Origin: Trebouxia sp. TZW2008
Lineage: Eukaryota > Chlorophyta > Trebouxiophyceae > Trebouxiales > Trebouxiaceae
Reading direction: 5' to 3'
Length of the DNA: 64,000 nucleotides
Assembly: GCA_002118135.1 (NCBI GenBank)
Contig: BDIU01000358.1
Coordinates: 248,001-312,000, forward strand
Of this stretch, positions 43,945-54,682 are shown piece by piece. Made by a program: the position numbers and the translations under genes. Under the pieces are notes generated by a model. The model had not been told where the DNA came from and searched no databases. It was given only the letters and a program-made list of their open reading frames with translations. How positions within the stretch are numbered: position 1 is the stretch's first letter; each line of letters begins with the position of its first letter.

Positions 43945-46900
43945 TCAGGCATGAACAACAGTCTTGTTCTCTTCTTTCTTGTGGACTGGCTGTCTCAGCT
44001 TTGGCACCACCTCATAGATTGGTTGCAAGATTGACCCGCCAAAATGCCTTGCCCTCTCTGTGGACCAGCCATGGATGTTATCTGGGTGGTCCTGAGTGTC
44101 CTTGAATGGCATCTCCAATGTGTATGACAGGCACTTGTACCGCTCTCCAACCTGCATTGTCAAATGCAGCAAGCATCCGTCAACTGTCGCCTGACAACCA
44201 AATTGCAGCATAATTAAGCAGTGGCATCTACAGTGTGTATGACAAGCACATGTAACACTATCCAACCTGCATCACACAACTTTCATGCGCTTACATGCAG
44301 TGTATGTAGCATTGCATGCGTTCAACCGATGCAATGACATTATTCTGTCTGACTTTCAACAGTTGAACGTCAGGCGTCCATATCGCGACGCTCAAGACAA
44401 GCCTGCCTGGCAAGATAGGACTTGTGCCACACATACCTAGCAGTATATGCTGGAATATGTTATTATACTATTATTATTATCCTTTCATTTTTTTATTGTT
44501 ATTATTGTCATTATTATGCATTCAACACAGCAGAGCATCAACAGGACGCAATTTAGCTATTGTGCTGCATCTGGTTGTGATGTACAGCACTACAGACATG
44601 ATCAGAGCAAGCAAGCAGCTCACATTGTTGCTTGTCAGTCCATGTCCACAGTGTCGCTCCAATAGGCAGAACAAGACAGAGATACAAACTCATTCCGTTT
44701 GAGCTGATAGCCAGCTTGAGCTTTCCAGGCTCATCAGAAAACGCACATTTGCAGTATTGCTGGTGCAAACAAAGCACGAGACGAAAGGGACTGACCCCAT
44801 TTGAGCTGATAGCCAAATTGGCCTTTCCAGGTTCATCAACAGTGTGGCCAATTTTGCGCTGCAAATCTGGGCTGGCGCGCACATGGCAGGGTCGAAAGCA
44901 GTATCAGTTCTGAAAGCAGTGCAAGGCAAACAAACAGACTGACCCCGTTTGAGCTGATAGCCAAATTGGCCTATCCAGATTCATCAACAGTGTGGCCAAT
45001 TTTGCGCTGCAAATCTGGGCTGGCGCGCACATGGCAGGGTCGAAAGCAGTATCAGTTCTGAAAGCAGTGCAAGGCAAAGTCACAGACTCACCCCATTTGA
45101 GCTGATAGCCAAATTGGGCTTTCCAGTCTTGTTAGAAAACCCATATTTGCAGTGTTGCCGATGCAAACAAGCAAGACAAGAAAGAGACTCACCCCATTTG
45201 AGCTGATAGCCAAATTGGCTTTTCCAGGTTCGTCAACAGTGTAGCCGTTCTTGGGCTGGAAATCTGGGCTGGCACGCACAAAAGCAGTGCTGAAAGTGTT
45301 TTGAAGGTCCCTTAGTCTCTCATTGAAGCTGGGAATGCCCTCGGAACCAGCCAGAAAGTTGAAGGGGATTTCTTCGTCACCATGAATGTCCAGGAAAAGG
45401 TCACAGCCCACCTCATCCATCTTCTTGAGCAGGTAGTATACCTGTGATTAAAATGACCATATGTCTGGAGCAATCAGCCGTTTTCAGTGAAATGGAGGGC
45501 AAGGAGGTTCCAAAGGCAACAATGAGGAGCATTGCAGGGCAGGGCAGGGCAGGGCAGGGCAGGGCTTGCATTTTGCCTTTGTTCCCTGCTCTGGCTAAAT
45601 TGCCCTGAAATCGGGTCTGGACAGACCCTACCTGTGTTGAAGGCCTCCATCAAAAGCACAAATAAGAAGCACAATGACCATGTCAAAATTGCTGGTTAAC
45701 ACAGAGATGTGCTCAAGTCAGCGCTCACAGCTACAATGCCATGTGCAACAGCCTTGTGATGTACAGAAGCTTAACAAAAAGGACGTTCGTACTATGAAGA
45801 CAACGCAATATAAGCCAGTCACTGCAGTCTGACTGCAGTAATACTGCTGAGTAAGAAGAAGTTGATCTGAGTCAAGACCATTTGCCCAGCAACAAATGCA
45901 TATGTTACACAGATATTGATGTACCTCTGGGCTGCGCTCAGGTGTGGGGTCCTTCCATTCCCTGTTCAGGTTGGCTCCTGTGGCATTGGTCCTCAAGTGG
46001 CCTCGGATGCTGCCATCTGGGTTCACATTGGGCATCTGCAATACACAACAAGCTTGCAAAAGATCAGGAAACCCAGGATAAGAGGACTGTTTCCTTGTTC
46101 AGGTTACTTTCTGGGGCATTGGTTCTCAAATGGCCTCACATGCTGTCGTCTGGGTTCATATTGGGCATCTACAATACACGAAAAGGAATTTGCAAAACAT
46201 GACAAAACTAGAGATATTTGGAAAGCGAACAGAAGAAAAGCCAGCGCCTCTCAGCAACGACCAGAGAAAAGCAAAATACTTCCAATTCACTTCAGCTCCT
46301 GTGGCATTCGTCCTCAAATGGTCTCGGATGCTGCCATCTGTGTTCACATTGGGCACCTGCACCACACAGACAGCTTGTGAACCAAAACAAAAAGCAGACC
46401 AAAGCCCATGCCTTGGCTGATGCCGTCTGGCTCTATGTGAGGCCTCTGCAATCAAAAAAGTAAAGCCTCAGTTTCAGCAACAGAATAACGAAGGAATTCT
46501 GCCAATCACCTGATTCTCCAGCTTTAAATTTTGGCCCTGTAAAAGTCACAAACGTGAAGAACAAATTACTCAAAGGTGTCAAGACCAGACAGCCCTTGCC
46601 TTGAGCTCAGATATTTAGTGCAAAGGCAGTACCACGTCATGCTGGAAAAAAAGACTGCAATCTGCTGTGAGAGCAAAAGCCGCTTGAGCACATGGTGCAA
46701 CTCATGCACAAAGAACTGAACAAGAGGCTCAGGCACAAAGTGCTGCCAGTAAGAGGTCCAGCAGGTGAAAACTGGCAGCGTTGAAGATGACTTGCTCTAA
46801 CAGCAACCTTGCAAGGCCTGAAGGTATTCATCTTGCTCCAACACTTTACGCATGACATTCAGACTGGTGTCACTCAGACCTTGCAGCAAGCATGTTGACT

Positions 46901-49900
46901 GCTAAAGGCCCAAGAGATTTTGGCTAAAGTTGAGCTGCCAGACACTGACCACATAGAAGACAGCATGCTCCAAGACCCTCATGGAGGCTCCGTCATGGGG
47001 GTCTGTCAACCGGTCCAAGAAGCCCTCCACAAACCACTCAGCCATAGCTTCCCCTGGATGCTGCCGAGCAACCATCCAAATCACCCTCTTGTTCTTGCCT
47101 GGGTGCCCTGCATCACACAAATCGAGCTTGTTCTTGTGCCTTGGCTTTTTGGCTTTCTATCTCAAACGTAGCACTTTTCTGGGGATTTCGGCTTTCTTCA
47201 AACCTTGTTCCAACCATGGCCTTGTCTGGCTGCCTGGCCACCATCCAGATCACCCTTTTGTGCTTGCCCGGGTGCCCTGCATTGCACAGGGCACAGGTGT
47301 TTGTTCTTTGTCTTTTCTTCTGGCAATTCTGGTGGGATTTTGGGGTCAATGATGGCTTTTTTTGGGAAGTTTTGACCATTTTGGCCATGAACTCTTGCTC
47401 ATGCTGCCTGGCACCCATCCAGACCCAACCTTTTGTTGTTGCCTGGGTGCCCTGCGTTACACAAGGCATGAGTTTTGTTCATGCTGCTGCACTGTCATTT
47501 TGCAGAAGCCAGTGCTTCATCAATCTGCTGATACTTGTGCTTGATGAATCTGGCTTTGATGCTTGTGCTTGATCAATTTGGCGACACTTCTGCATCATCA
47601 GTCTTGCAACAAAGCTTTCTGTTTTGAAGTGATCTGAGTGATCCTTCCAGACCACCCTTCTTATCTGTACTGGGGTGCACTGCACCACACAGGTGAAGGC
47701 TCAAATGCACCTTTTCTGTCGCTGTATCAAGTCTGCCAAAAGCTGCATCACTTTGACTGATTCACTTGCTTCAACAGCGCTCCCTTGTTTTGGCTGATTT
47801 TGGTAGCCACAGTAGGTTTTGGCAAGTTTGAGCAGTTTTTGTTGGGTAGCCTTTCTGTTCAAGCCTTGCAGTTACGCACTGTAAACTCATCTCAAGTTTG
47901 GCAAGCACAACAGGAAGCAAGCAATAGCGTAGTGCAAAGCCAACAACATACAATTGTTGTCATTGAGAGAAGGTGCCATCAGGGTACAGAGTGAGCTGGA
48001 AGGACCAGAAGGGAAATCTGCTTTACAGAATGTGCAGATCCATCCTCAACACTTCCAGCTCATAGGCATTTAGTGTGTCCCCAGACTGCAGTATCTGACC
48101 CAAAGTAGATGATGAGTTTGCAAACTGACACATGGGCAAAATGTGCCGTGTACATGAGATGCATACCTATCCTCAATACATCCAAATCATAGCCATCCAG
48201 TGTCTCGCCCAGAATCTCTAGCCTGACGTTTCGCTTGGAGTGAGTGCGAGCTATGAGCTCCTGATGCCGGGCATAGCTGTATGGTGGGAAATAGGCAAAG
48301 TAGATTGAGTCCTGCAGGCAGCATGGGAGATTTTGGTCTGCCGTCATAACCAACAACTTTGGAATTATGCAGCAGCATGCATGTCACCACTGCATGTTAA
48401 TGATACAGATAGCTGGCTGCCTTGAGCAAAGCAGATTGAGTGAGTGCGGGCTAAGAGCTCCTGATGCCGGGCATGGCTGTATGGGGGGAAAGTAAGCAAA
48501 GTAAATGGAATCCTGCACAATGTGACATAAATCGAGTCTTGCTGCCAGCAGAAAAAGCAGTCTCACTGTTAGCAAATGGGGTTTGGTCCCAATGCAAGCA
48601 AATAGCAAGGACTTCTGCAGCAAATAAGGGTGAGCACTGTATGTTGAGTATAAGAATTGCTTGTGCTGGAGTGAGGGCTATGAGTTCCTGATGCCGGGCA
48701 TAGCTGTACGGTGATACACAAGCAAAATAGACTGATGTTGCATGCTTTCTTATCCCTAGTTTTGTTCACTGTGAAGTACTCCTTCAGATCATATGAGGCA
48801 CATGCAAATGACGGCTTTGATGCAAATCCTGCTGCAACTTCTTTATCCTGTTGCAAGTCTACATCTTGACACACATGCAGCTTGTCCTCAATGCATCAGA
48901 CATGCTGACATGCTGACTGGTTGGAGACAGTTGATTGCTTCTGTACGTACATAGTGGCCTGCTGAGCCTGCCTAGCCCACTTTTATAATGAACGAAATGA
49001 ATGAATGCTGGCAGCATAGCGTACATGGCTGCGTCATTGCTCCAGCTTGATACTGCCTGCTTTCCCATAACAAGTTGTGTTGTGTCTGAAGCATTCCTTC
49101 AAGGTGTGTATTTCACAGAGACGGTAGCAAGCATTGCATCAACCAAGCATTGTATGCACAAGCTACCAAGTATACTGCTCTATCTTGATATTGCCTGCCT
49201 CCGCATCCCCAGGGCGTGTTCATTCTAAAACACTCCTTCAGATCTTTCTTTGCACCAAGACTTCACCAAGAGAAAGACAGTCCAAGCATCAACAAACAGT
49301 TGTAGATGAAAGCATTGCAGCTGACATGATTGTGGTACTGAACCATTCCTTCAGATCGTATGAGGCATGCGCAGGCATTGCATCAACCAAGCATTGTACA
49401 TTCAAGGCGGTGCAGCTTACATGGCTGGAGTACTGTTCCGTTCTGATGTTGCCTGCCTTTTCATCCCAAGTCGCGTTCACTCTGAAACATTCCTTCAAAT
49501 CATTTGAGGCACATGCATGTGACTGCTTTGTTACATAGATCATTGCCGCAATCTGTGTATCCTGTTGCATGTGTACATCTCCTGACTACACAGGACTGCT
49601 GGATCACATGATGGCAGCATAGCTTACATGATTGGAGTACTGCTCCATTTTTATGTTGCCTGCCTTCTCATCCCAGGTTGTTTTCACTCTGAACCATTCC
49701 TTCAGATCATATGAGGCACATGCTCTGTAGCCTGGCCAAGCTTCAGGGAAACTGGATTTGCCAGCGTTGACTAAGTTTACTACTAGAGCTGTGTTCTGAA
49801 CGCCAGTTAGCCGGAAATGGAACCACCTGTACAGAAATGACAGAGCAATGTATGAGTGATGGAAAGTTGACTTGCCTTCATCGACTAAAGTTCACTGCTA

Positions 49901-50806
49901 GAGCTGTGATTTGTACCCCAGTCAGCCTGAAATGAAACCACCTGCAGCAAAGTGACAGAGCAATGTATGAGTGATGGAAAGTTGACTTGCCATCACTGAC
50001 TAAGTTCACTGCTAGAGCCATCATTTGTACTTCAGTGGGTCGGAACTAAACCCACCTGTAGGAAGCAGCAAAGCAGTGCATGAGTGATATCTGTAGCAAA
50101 TGTCACAGCAGAGTTTACAAAAGGAAAAGTCTGTGCCGTTGGGCATCATAGCAGGAGCATCTGTCTAAAAAGGCAGCCCGGGAACAGCAGTGTCTGTCAC
50201 AGCAGTTCATGAGTGATGCAGCTTGGCATCTGCCTTTCTTCTTGCTCTCTGGTGCCTTGCTGGACATCTGGTGTATGTCAGGGTGGCATGCTGTGTACTG
50301 AAGGGCATGTGATGATGCACAATGATGTTTGCTGGGCATCTGTAATGTGCCAAAGTGGCATGCTGTGTATTGAAGGGCATGTGATGATGTACAATGATGG
50401 TTGCTGGACATCTGTTATTTGCCAAGGTGAAGTGCTGTGTGTTGAAAGGCAAGTGATGATGCACAATGATGGTTGCAATAGCTGCAGATGCACTGACCAG
50501 CTTGTGCAGCAAATTTTGCCTTGTGTGTGTTAAAGGGATGAGCGACAGCTTCAGGACAGGCTGATGCAGTATCCGCTGCGAATGATCTGACTTACTGGAA
50601 ATGTGTGATGTCATCTCCCTTGCAGTATGGGTCCGGCCTGATTTTGAGCATGATGTTTTTGGGGTCGCTGGCATCAACCACCTGACAGAGGTGAAACAGC
50701 GATGTCTGCTGGCAACATAAGTGAAAACGATGCAAGCGGCACAGTGCGATGCCTATCTTACCTCCACGTTACCCGCGTCGAACTTGGAACTGACCTTGAT
50801 GGTCAT
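43945..50806 (-). CDS. M14 zinc carboxypeptidase, cytosolic/PaCCP-like
   Basis: Eight exons on the minus strand: 50806-50762, 50681-50596, 49826-49628, 48311-48167, 47107-46950, 46035-45925, 45441-45193, 44151-43945. All phases match, giving 399 residues. The N-terminal beta domain reads [19 protein letters not shown] and [13 protein letters not shown]. The peptidase domain has [15 protein letters not shown], then [13 protein letters not shown] with zinc ligands His175 and Glu178, [36 protein letters not shown] with the third ligand His268, and [10 protein letters not shown] with the catalytic Glu344. This order matches bacterial-type cytosolic carboxypeptidases (Pseudomonas PaCCP-like) of family M14. 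Substrates may be glutamylated or other C-terminal tails, but this is not shown. Its seven introns carry the densest exon-copy load in the window. Confidence 0.92.
44220..44275 (-). repeat. Copy of the start of M14 exon 8
   Basis: GTGGCATCTACAGTGTGTATGACAAGCACA and TATCCAACCTGCAT (plus reading) repeat GGCATCTCCAATGTGTATGA...CTCTCCAACCTGCAT at the true exon edge (44113-44156). Confidence 0.65.
44383..44452 (+). mobile_element. Dispersed repeat family 2 copy
   Basis: GACGCTCAAGACAAGCCTGC, CTGGCAAGATAGGACTTGTG and CCACACATACCTAGCA match 57670-57742. It lies in intron 7 of the M14 gene, before an AT-rich tract. Confidence 0.5.
44690..45190 (-). repeat. Four copies of the M14 exon 7 end
   Basis: TTGAGCTGATAGCCAAATTG with a following CTTTCCAG...TCATCAACAGTGTGG recurs near 44700, 44802, 44949 and 45100 beside the true exon end (45193). 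The copies at 44802 and 44949 share a 145-bp unit almost unchanged, so that duplication is recent. On the gene's strand each copy ends near a GGGTCAGT/GGGTGAGT or weaker donor-like site. Confidence 0.85.
46085..46370 (-). repeat. Two copies of M14 exon 6
   Basis: GGCATTGGTTCTCAAATGGC with CATATTGGGCAT (about 46115-46172) and GGCATTCGTCCTCAAATGGT with CACATTGGGCAC (about 46300-46362) repeat parts of the working exon at 45925-46035. Both have lost the LNREW end. Confidence 0.75.
47200..47700 (-). repeat. Three decayed copies of the M14 exon 5 start
   Basis: Minus-strand copies read [19 protein letters not shown] (about 47212-47290), then [16 protein letters not shown] (about 47385-47465) and [12 protein letters not shown] (about 47635-47700). 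Identity falls with distance from the working exon (46950-47107), and none keeps the intact HPGE motif. Confidence 0.75.
48020..48740 (-). repeat. Copies of M14 exon 4 on both sides of the working exon
   Basis: CCATCCTCAACACTTCCAGC to GTGTGTCCCCAGA (48030-48085) copies the 3' part. GAGCTCCTGATGCCGGGCAT with TGTATGG(G) (about 48448-48515) and GAGTTCCTGATGCCGGGCAT with TGTACGG (about 48682-48745) copy the 5' part. The working exon is 48167-48311. Confidence 0.75.
48760..49545 (-). repeat. About five copies of the M14 exon 3 end
   Basis: The segment with TCCTTCAGATCATATGAGGC and upstream TTGCCTGCCTTCTCATCCC recurs, variously truncated, near 48775, 49040, 49190, 49345 and 49465. All are in the intron downstream of the working exon (49628-49826). 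Confidence 0.75.
48918..49008 (+). mobile_element. Dispersed repeat family 1 copy
   Basis: GGTTGGAGACAGTTGATTGC, TTCTGTACGTAC, CTGCTGAGCCTGCCTAGCCC and an AACGAAATGAATGAATG tail. This is the clearest copy for defining the tail and orientation. It lies inside intron 3 of the M14 gene, between exon copies. Confidence 0.55.
49850..50060 (-). repeat. Two copies of the M14 exon 3 start
   Basis: AATGTATGAGTGATGGAAAGTTGACTTGCC and CACTGCTAGAGC...CACCTG occur at about 49842-49943 and 49959-50059. They mirror the 5' edge of the working exon at 49760-49830. Confidence 0.75.
50256..50480 (-). repeat. 72-bp tandem repeat, three copies, in M14 intron 2
   Basis: Units share GCTGGACATCTG, AGTGGCATGCTGTGTA and AAGGGCATGTGATGATG...CAATGATG. 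There is no visible match to an M14 exon. Confidence 0.8.
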
Positions 50807-51826
50807 TGCGAAACTTGATACGCTGCACGCGAATCTCGTTTACCATCGCAGTCGCAAACGACCACAAGCAGGGGTTTGGCCGGTCATTCTCCGAAGTAGT
50901 GCACAGCGGGATTGTTCAAACATATGCAGACGTGTCGAAGGCTAGCGCAAGACAGCGATGAGAGCTGTATGACAACAGACAATTCTGCATCCTGCATCAC
51001 ATCAGCTCACCTGGCGAAGACTTTGGTGCTGGAATCCTCGAGCAGCTCTGCAGCTGATGCGTGGTATGCAACGCGCGATGTCCGATGGCTGTTTCTCTGT
51101 TCCGCCGGCACTCAAGTCGCTCTGCACCAACGGGCAGCTGCAGCGCTGCACCAAATGCTTCACGTTTCAAAGCCGTGAGTCATTGGCCATGTGACTGCAA
51201 CGTTGACTACAGTCAACGCCAGCACTTTCGAGACATGGCAAAGCAGGCACAGAGCCAAATAAATCTATTTTCAAAGATGCAGGCAGCATCAGCACAATGC
51301 ACAATGAAGCAATCAGCATGCCTGCATGAGTGTTGTGTGAACATCTTCTCTATCTGAGCGCTTGACACCGGTGGTCTGCAGGTACCTCTTTAAGGTGCAT
51401 TACTAAACACTGTGTTGGTACTGCATAACATCACCAGGGACAAGCGCTACTTGAGCATCATTAAGCCCACAGTGCATTCACGCACATGAGTGTCATCGTA
51501 CACCCTTTCAGTACGCCCTTGGGCAGGACGTTTTGTTGGAAGCTTTGTAGTACGGCCATAACTAGTCATGATTAGCAGTGGGCTGTACATGTGCAGATGC
51601 GTCTAGCATGCAGACAAGACACGCGCTTGCCTGCAGCTGTTTGCATGGCATGATGAACTAGGGCTGACTGCCTCGGCTTTATTGAATGCTTCATGGATTA
51701 AGTGTAGACATTGAAATTTGTGCACAAAGCGCACGTAAACCCGAACACTGCATCTAGCATTGCACATTACAGTGTGAAACCAAGCAAACACCTTTCACAC
51801 AGGATCTGTCACAATACGTACACACA
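50807..51826. other. Upstream region of the M14 gene and 3' flank of the next gene
   Basis: Open frames on the plus strand (50912-51178, 51061-51357) overlap each other and show no domain. A GC-richer stretch at 50860-51180 could hold an untranslated or transit-peptide exon, but I could not build one. Confidence 0.4.
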
Positions 51827-52541
51827 TCAAGCTGTTCTGATCAGCTCTTCCAATAACATCTCCATCAAATCATGTAGTGCCCCTCCGACAATCTGACCAA
51901 CCTCAGTCAGTCCACTTGATCTCTGGCTTGCCAGGAAAACTTGGTCAAGGGGAAAGTCCTTGGAGCTTTGGATCCTTTCCACCTTCAAGCCGCCTGGCTC
52001 TTGAGACTGGCAAACCCCACCACAGACCGTCTACACACAAGCACCTGGTGTTACAGAGAAACGCAGTAGCAGCAGCAGCAACAGCTGTTTTGCATCACAG
52101 ATTGTCTACATACAAGCAATTAATGTTGCAGCAGCAACAATGGTAATAACTCGGCGACAGAAAACCTCTACACAAGGAATGAGTGTTATAGCAACATGTA
52201 GCAGCAGCCATGCATATCTATGACAGGTTTCAGCGACTACGCTGTGTGCACACTGTGCTTAATCAGACCAGCCACTTTACAATAGACCAGTTCACAAAAT
52301 CCAACACAAGAAGGCTGACAACCAAGCACAAGCTGTTAGGGTGATGCATGTGGCACCACAATGCCACATTGTGGTGCACCAGTCACTGCTTCTCACTGAT
52401 AGGATGTACTGCAAAGGTCGGCAAAGAGCTGAGGGAGCCATACCTGAGCGCTTTCAGCCACTAACACCCACGAACCAAATCTCAGAGGCTGTGCAGACTC
52501 TGATGAAAGTTTGAGCAATGCCGGCCTCTGAATCTGGACAC
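51827..52541 (-). CDS. Unidentified gene: last two exons
   Basis: Exons 52541-52444 and 52030-51827 on the minus strand join in phase 0 and end in TGA. They encode VQIQRPALLKLSSESAQ, LRFGSWVLVAESAQ, TVCGGVCQSQEPGGLKVERI, DFPLDQVFLASQRSSG and a helical end, ALHDLMEMLLEELIRTA. The pattern suggests a short beta-rich domain followed by a helix. I do not recognise the family. Upstream, open stretches at about 52705-52998, 52904-53188 and 53440-53570 on the same strand look coding-like and may be earlier exons; a start near ATG 53560 (MNKGAAAGIAGVVAAARS) is possible. The acceptor region of the last exon is itself repeated at 52060-52200. Confidence 0.45.
52040..52200 (-). repeat. Copies of the acceptor of the unidentified gene's last exon
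   Basis: CATCACAGATTGTCTACATACAAGCA (about 52084-52110) and AAAACCTCTACACAAGGAATGAGTGTTA (about 52162-52190) mirror CACAGACCGTCTACACACAAGCACC at the true exon edge (52021-52045). Confidence 0.55.
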
Positions 52542-54682
52542 CTGGGTGTGGGCAAAGAATAATGTCTGAAGCAACTGTCCCACTAATGCCCGCATGGAGA
52601 CTAAGGCCGGAGGGGTCAGTTTGTCTGTGGCAGATCAGGCCTATGACTTCATGATTGACTTCATTTTAGCCTGGCACACTTTTGCAGGGTCGACTGCTAG
52701 TGTATCAGCTGCCAGCTGTTGCAAGCAATGATGCTAAGTCAGGCAGAAGCTGTGCCAGCTGTTGTCTGACCCGAACCAGGCAAAGCCTGGCGGTCCCTGT
52801 GCCATTGCAGGGGGCCCCTGCATTGCTCACAAGCATTGCTGATAGGCCAGCCATCAGCAGCCAATGCTGCCGCTCAAGGGCAAGGCAACACTTTTCCATA
52901 CTGCTAGTGCCAGTGGTCAGAGTCCGCTGCTGCTGTGACCTGCTGCCATGCTGACCGCCCAGCATGGGCTTCAACCCCTGTACCCCTTGTCCGTGCAACT
53001 AGTGACGCAGAATGTTGACTGGACTCTGGCTGAGCCGCATCTGCAACATGCCATTGCAGTGATGCAACCTGTGCTTGAAAGGCAGGTGTATGATGCAGCC
53101 AGATGTAGAAGAGCAACAGCAACAGCATGTTGAATGTGATGACAACAGGCTCTTCATAGTGCCTGTTGCTCAAGCTGTAAGGCGGCAATCAGCAGTTGCC
53201 AACTCATGCGGCTGTTGTCTCACCTGTGAAACAGCTTGGCCATGCAACCCCACTCTGCAAATGATACAGCAAGGTCACTAGGCTGGTATGCCTCTTGCTT
53301 GCAGCTTGTCTTGAGCAAACAGGCCATCTGATGCCTTCAATGTGGAACTGACCTCAGGTGCACTTAGGTTTGCAGGACATCCAGTGCCAAGTCAGCACTT
53401 AGGGGCAATTCTGCTAAGTATGTTCAAGCAGATTTCGACACCTTCGACAGCGGGCCGAAGTGCCACTGGCGTACAAACCCCACCAGCGGGGCCAGCAGCA
53501 GCTGATCTGGCAGCTGCCACCACTCCTGCGATGCCTGCCGCAGCACCTTTGTTCATGCATGTTGCAAAGGATGTACAAGGCGAAAAAGCTTGCAAGTGAA
53601 ACCTCAACACCCACCGTCAGAGGACTGTCGTGTGCTGCACGTCGTCATCGCATCTTGCTCTTGATGACTAGTGATCTACGCTCCACCGCTGGCTACCTCC
53701 GCAAAACGACAATATAAGGGACTGGGTCTGCTTGACTCAACTTCCTTTCTTCCCGGACTCAAGCAAAGCATTGCTCTATTCACGCAAGCAAGCGGTATCA
53801 ACAAGCTGTTAGCAGAATCTGCGATCAGCCAAGCCTGCTTTTCATGTTGCATGGCGCTGTAGCTGCGACAGGTGCAGAGAAACAGACTTTTCCATGTGTT
53901 GGGCCACTTGATGATCGGCGTGGACATCCTTCGAAAAGGTTTGCGAGCTCTCAGAAGCCAAGCGTACTGTTAACAAGGATTGATGTCAATCAATCAATTG
54001 AACCCTGCTACCAGGGTAGTCAGCAGCAGTCATCAAAGTGGAAGATTTGCACAGTGACATGCAGGTTTGATTTTGCTGTACCAGGTCATGACAGCAACTC
54101 GAGATCGAACAGTGTCCTGTTGCCAGCAAGTTGCAGAGCTGCCCAGAAAATTTCACATGAGGCCGGACTTGATGCAACTAACAAAGCAGCTGCTGCATGA
54201 AACTGTCTTTCACAACATGGGCTTTAGAACTCTTGAAATCATCTCAAACCCGAAAGTCAAAACACATCATGCTCATCAAAATGCGTATCTGCCACAGTTC
54301 AATAGTCAGCCAAGGACTTAGCTAAACTCTCATGTATACAGCCTGCAAGCATTGCTGAGTGCAAACTTCACTGCTGCTGCAGTACAAACAAAACAATTTG
54401 CCCTGCAAAACAGAAGGTGTACATCTATTTGCCAGCATCAGCAAGCCATTTTATGCCGCACGTACACACAAAACATTGCAAGGTCGTTGCTGAAGCCAGC
54501 ATCCCTCAGGCACAACAACAGTCGAAAAGTAAAGAATAATTTGCAGCTATCTAGACATGTAGGGCAATGACAGTGTATGGCAAGCAACCAGCTCCAAAGT
54601 ACACAGGCAATGAATAACACCATAGCGTATGCAGATCTGTATGGAGCAAATGAGCTCCAAACAGTATCAGAAAAGATACAAC
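52542..54682. other. Region with coding-like but unassigned sequence
   Basis: The left half probably holds earlier exons of the unidentified minus-strand gene. Plus-strand open frames at 53671-54321 (for example HMRPDLMQLTKQLLHETVFH) could belong to another gene, but no splice-consistent model or domain emerged. Confidence 0.3.

Noticed and set aside
50912..51178. 88-codon plus-strand frame upstream of the M14 gene
   Set aside because: Two overlapping frames compete, neither with recognisable features. A minus-strand transit-peptide exon was also tried and runs into a stop without an ATG.
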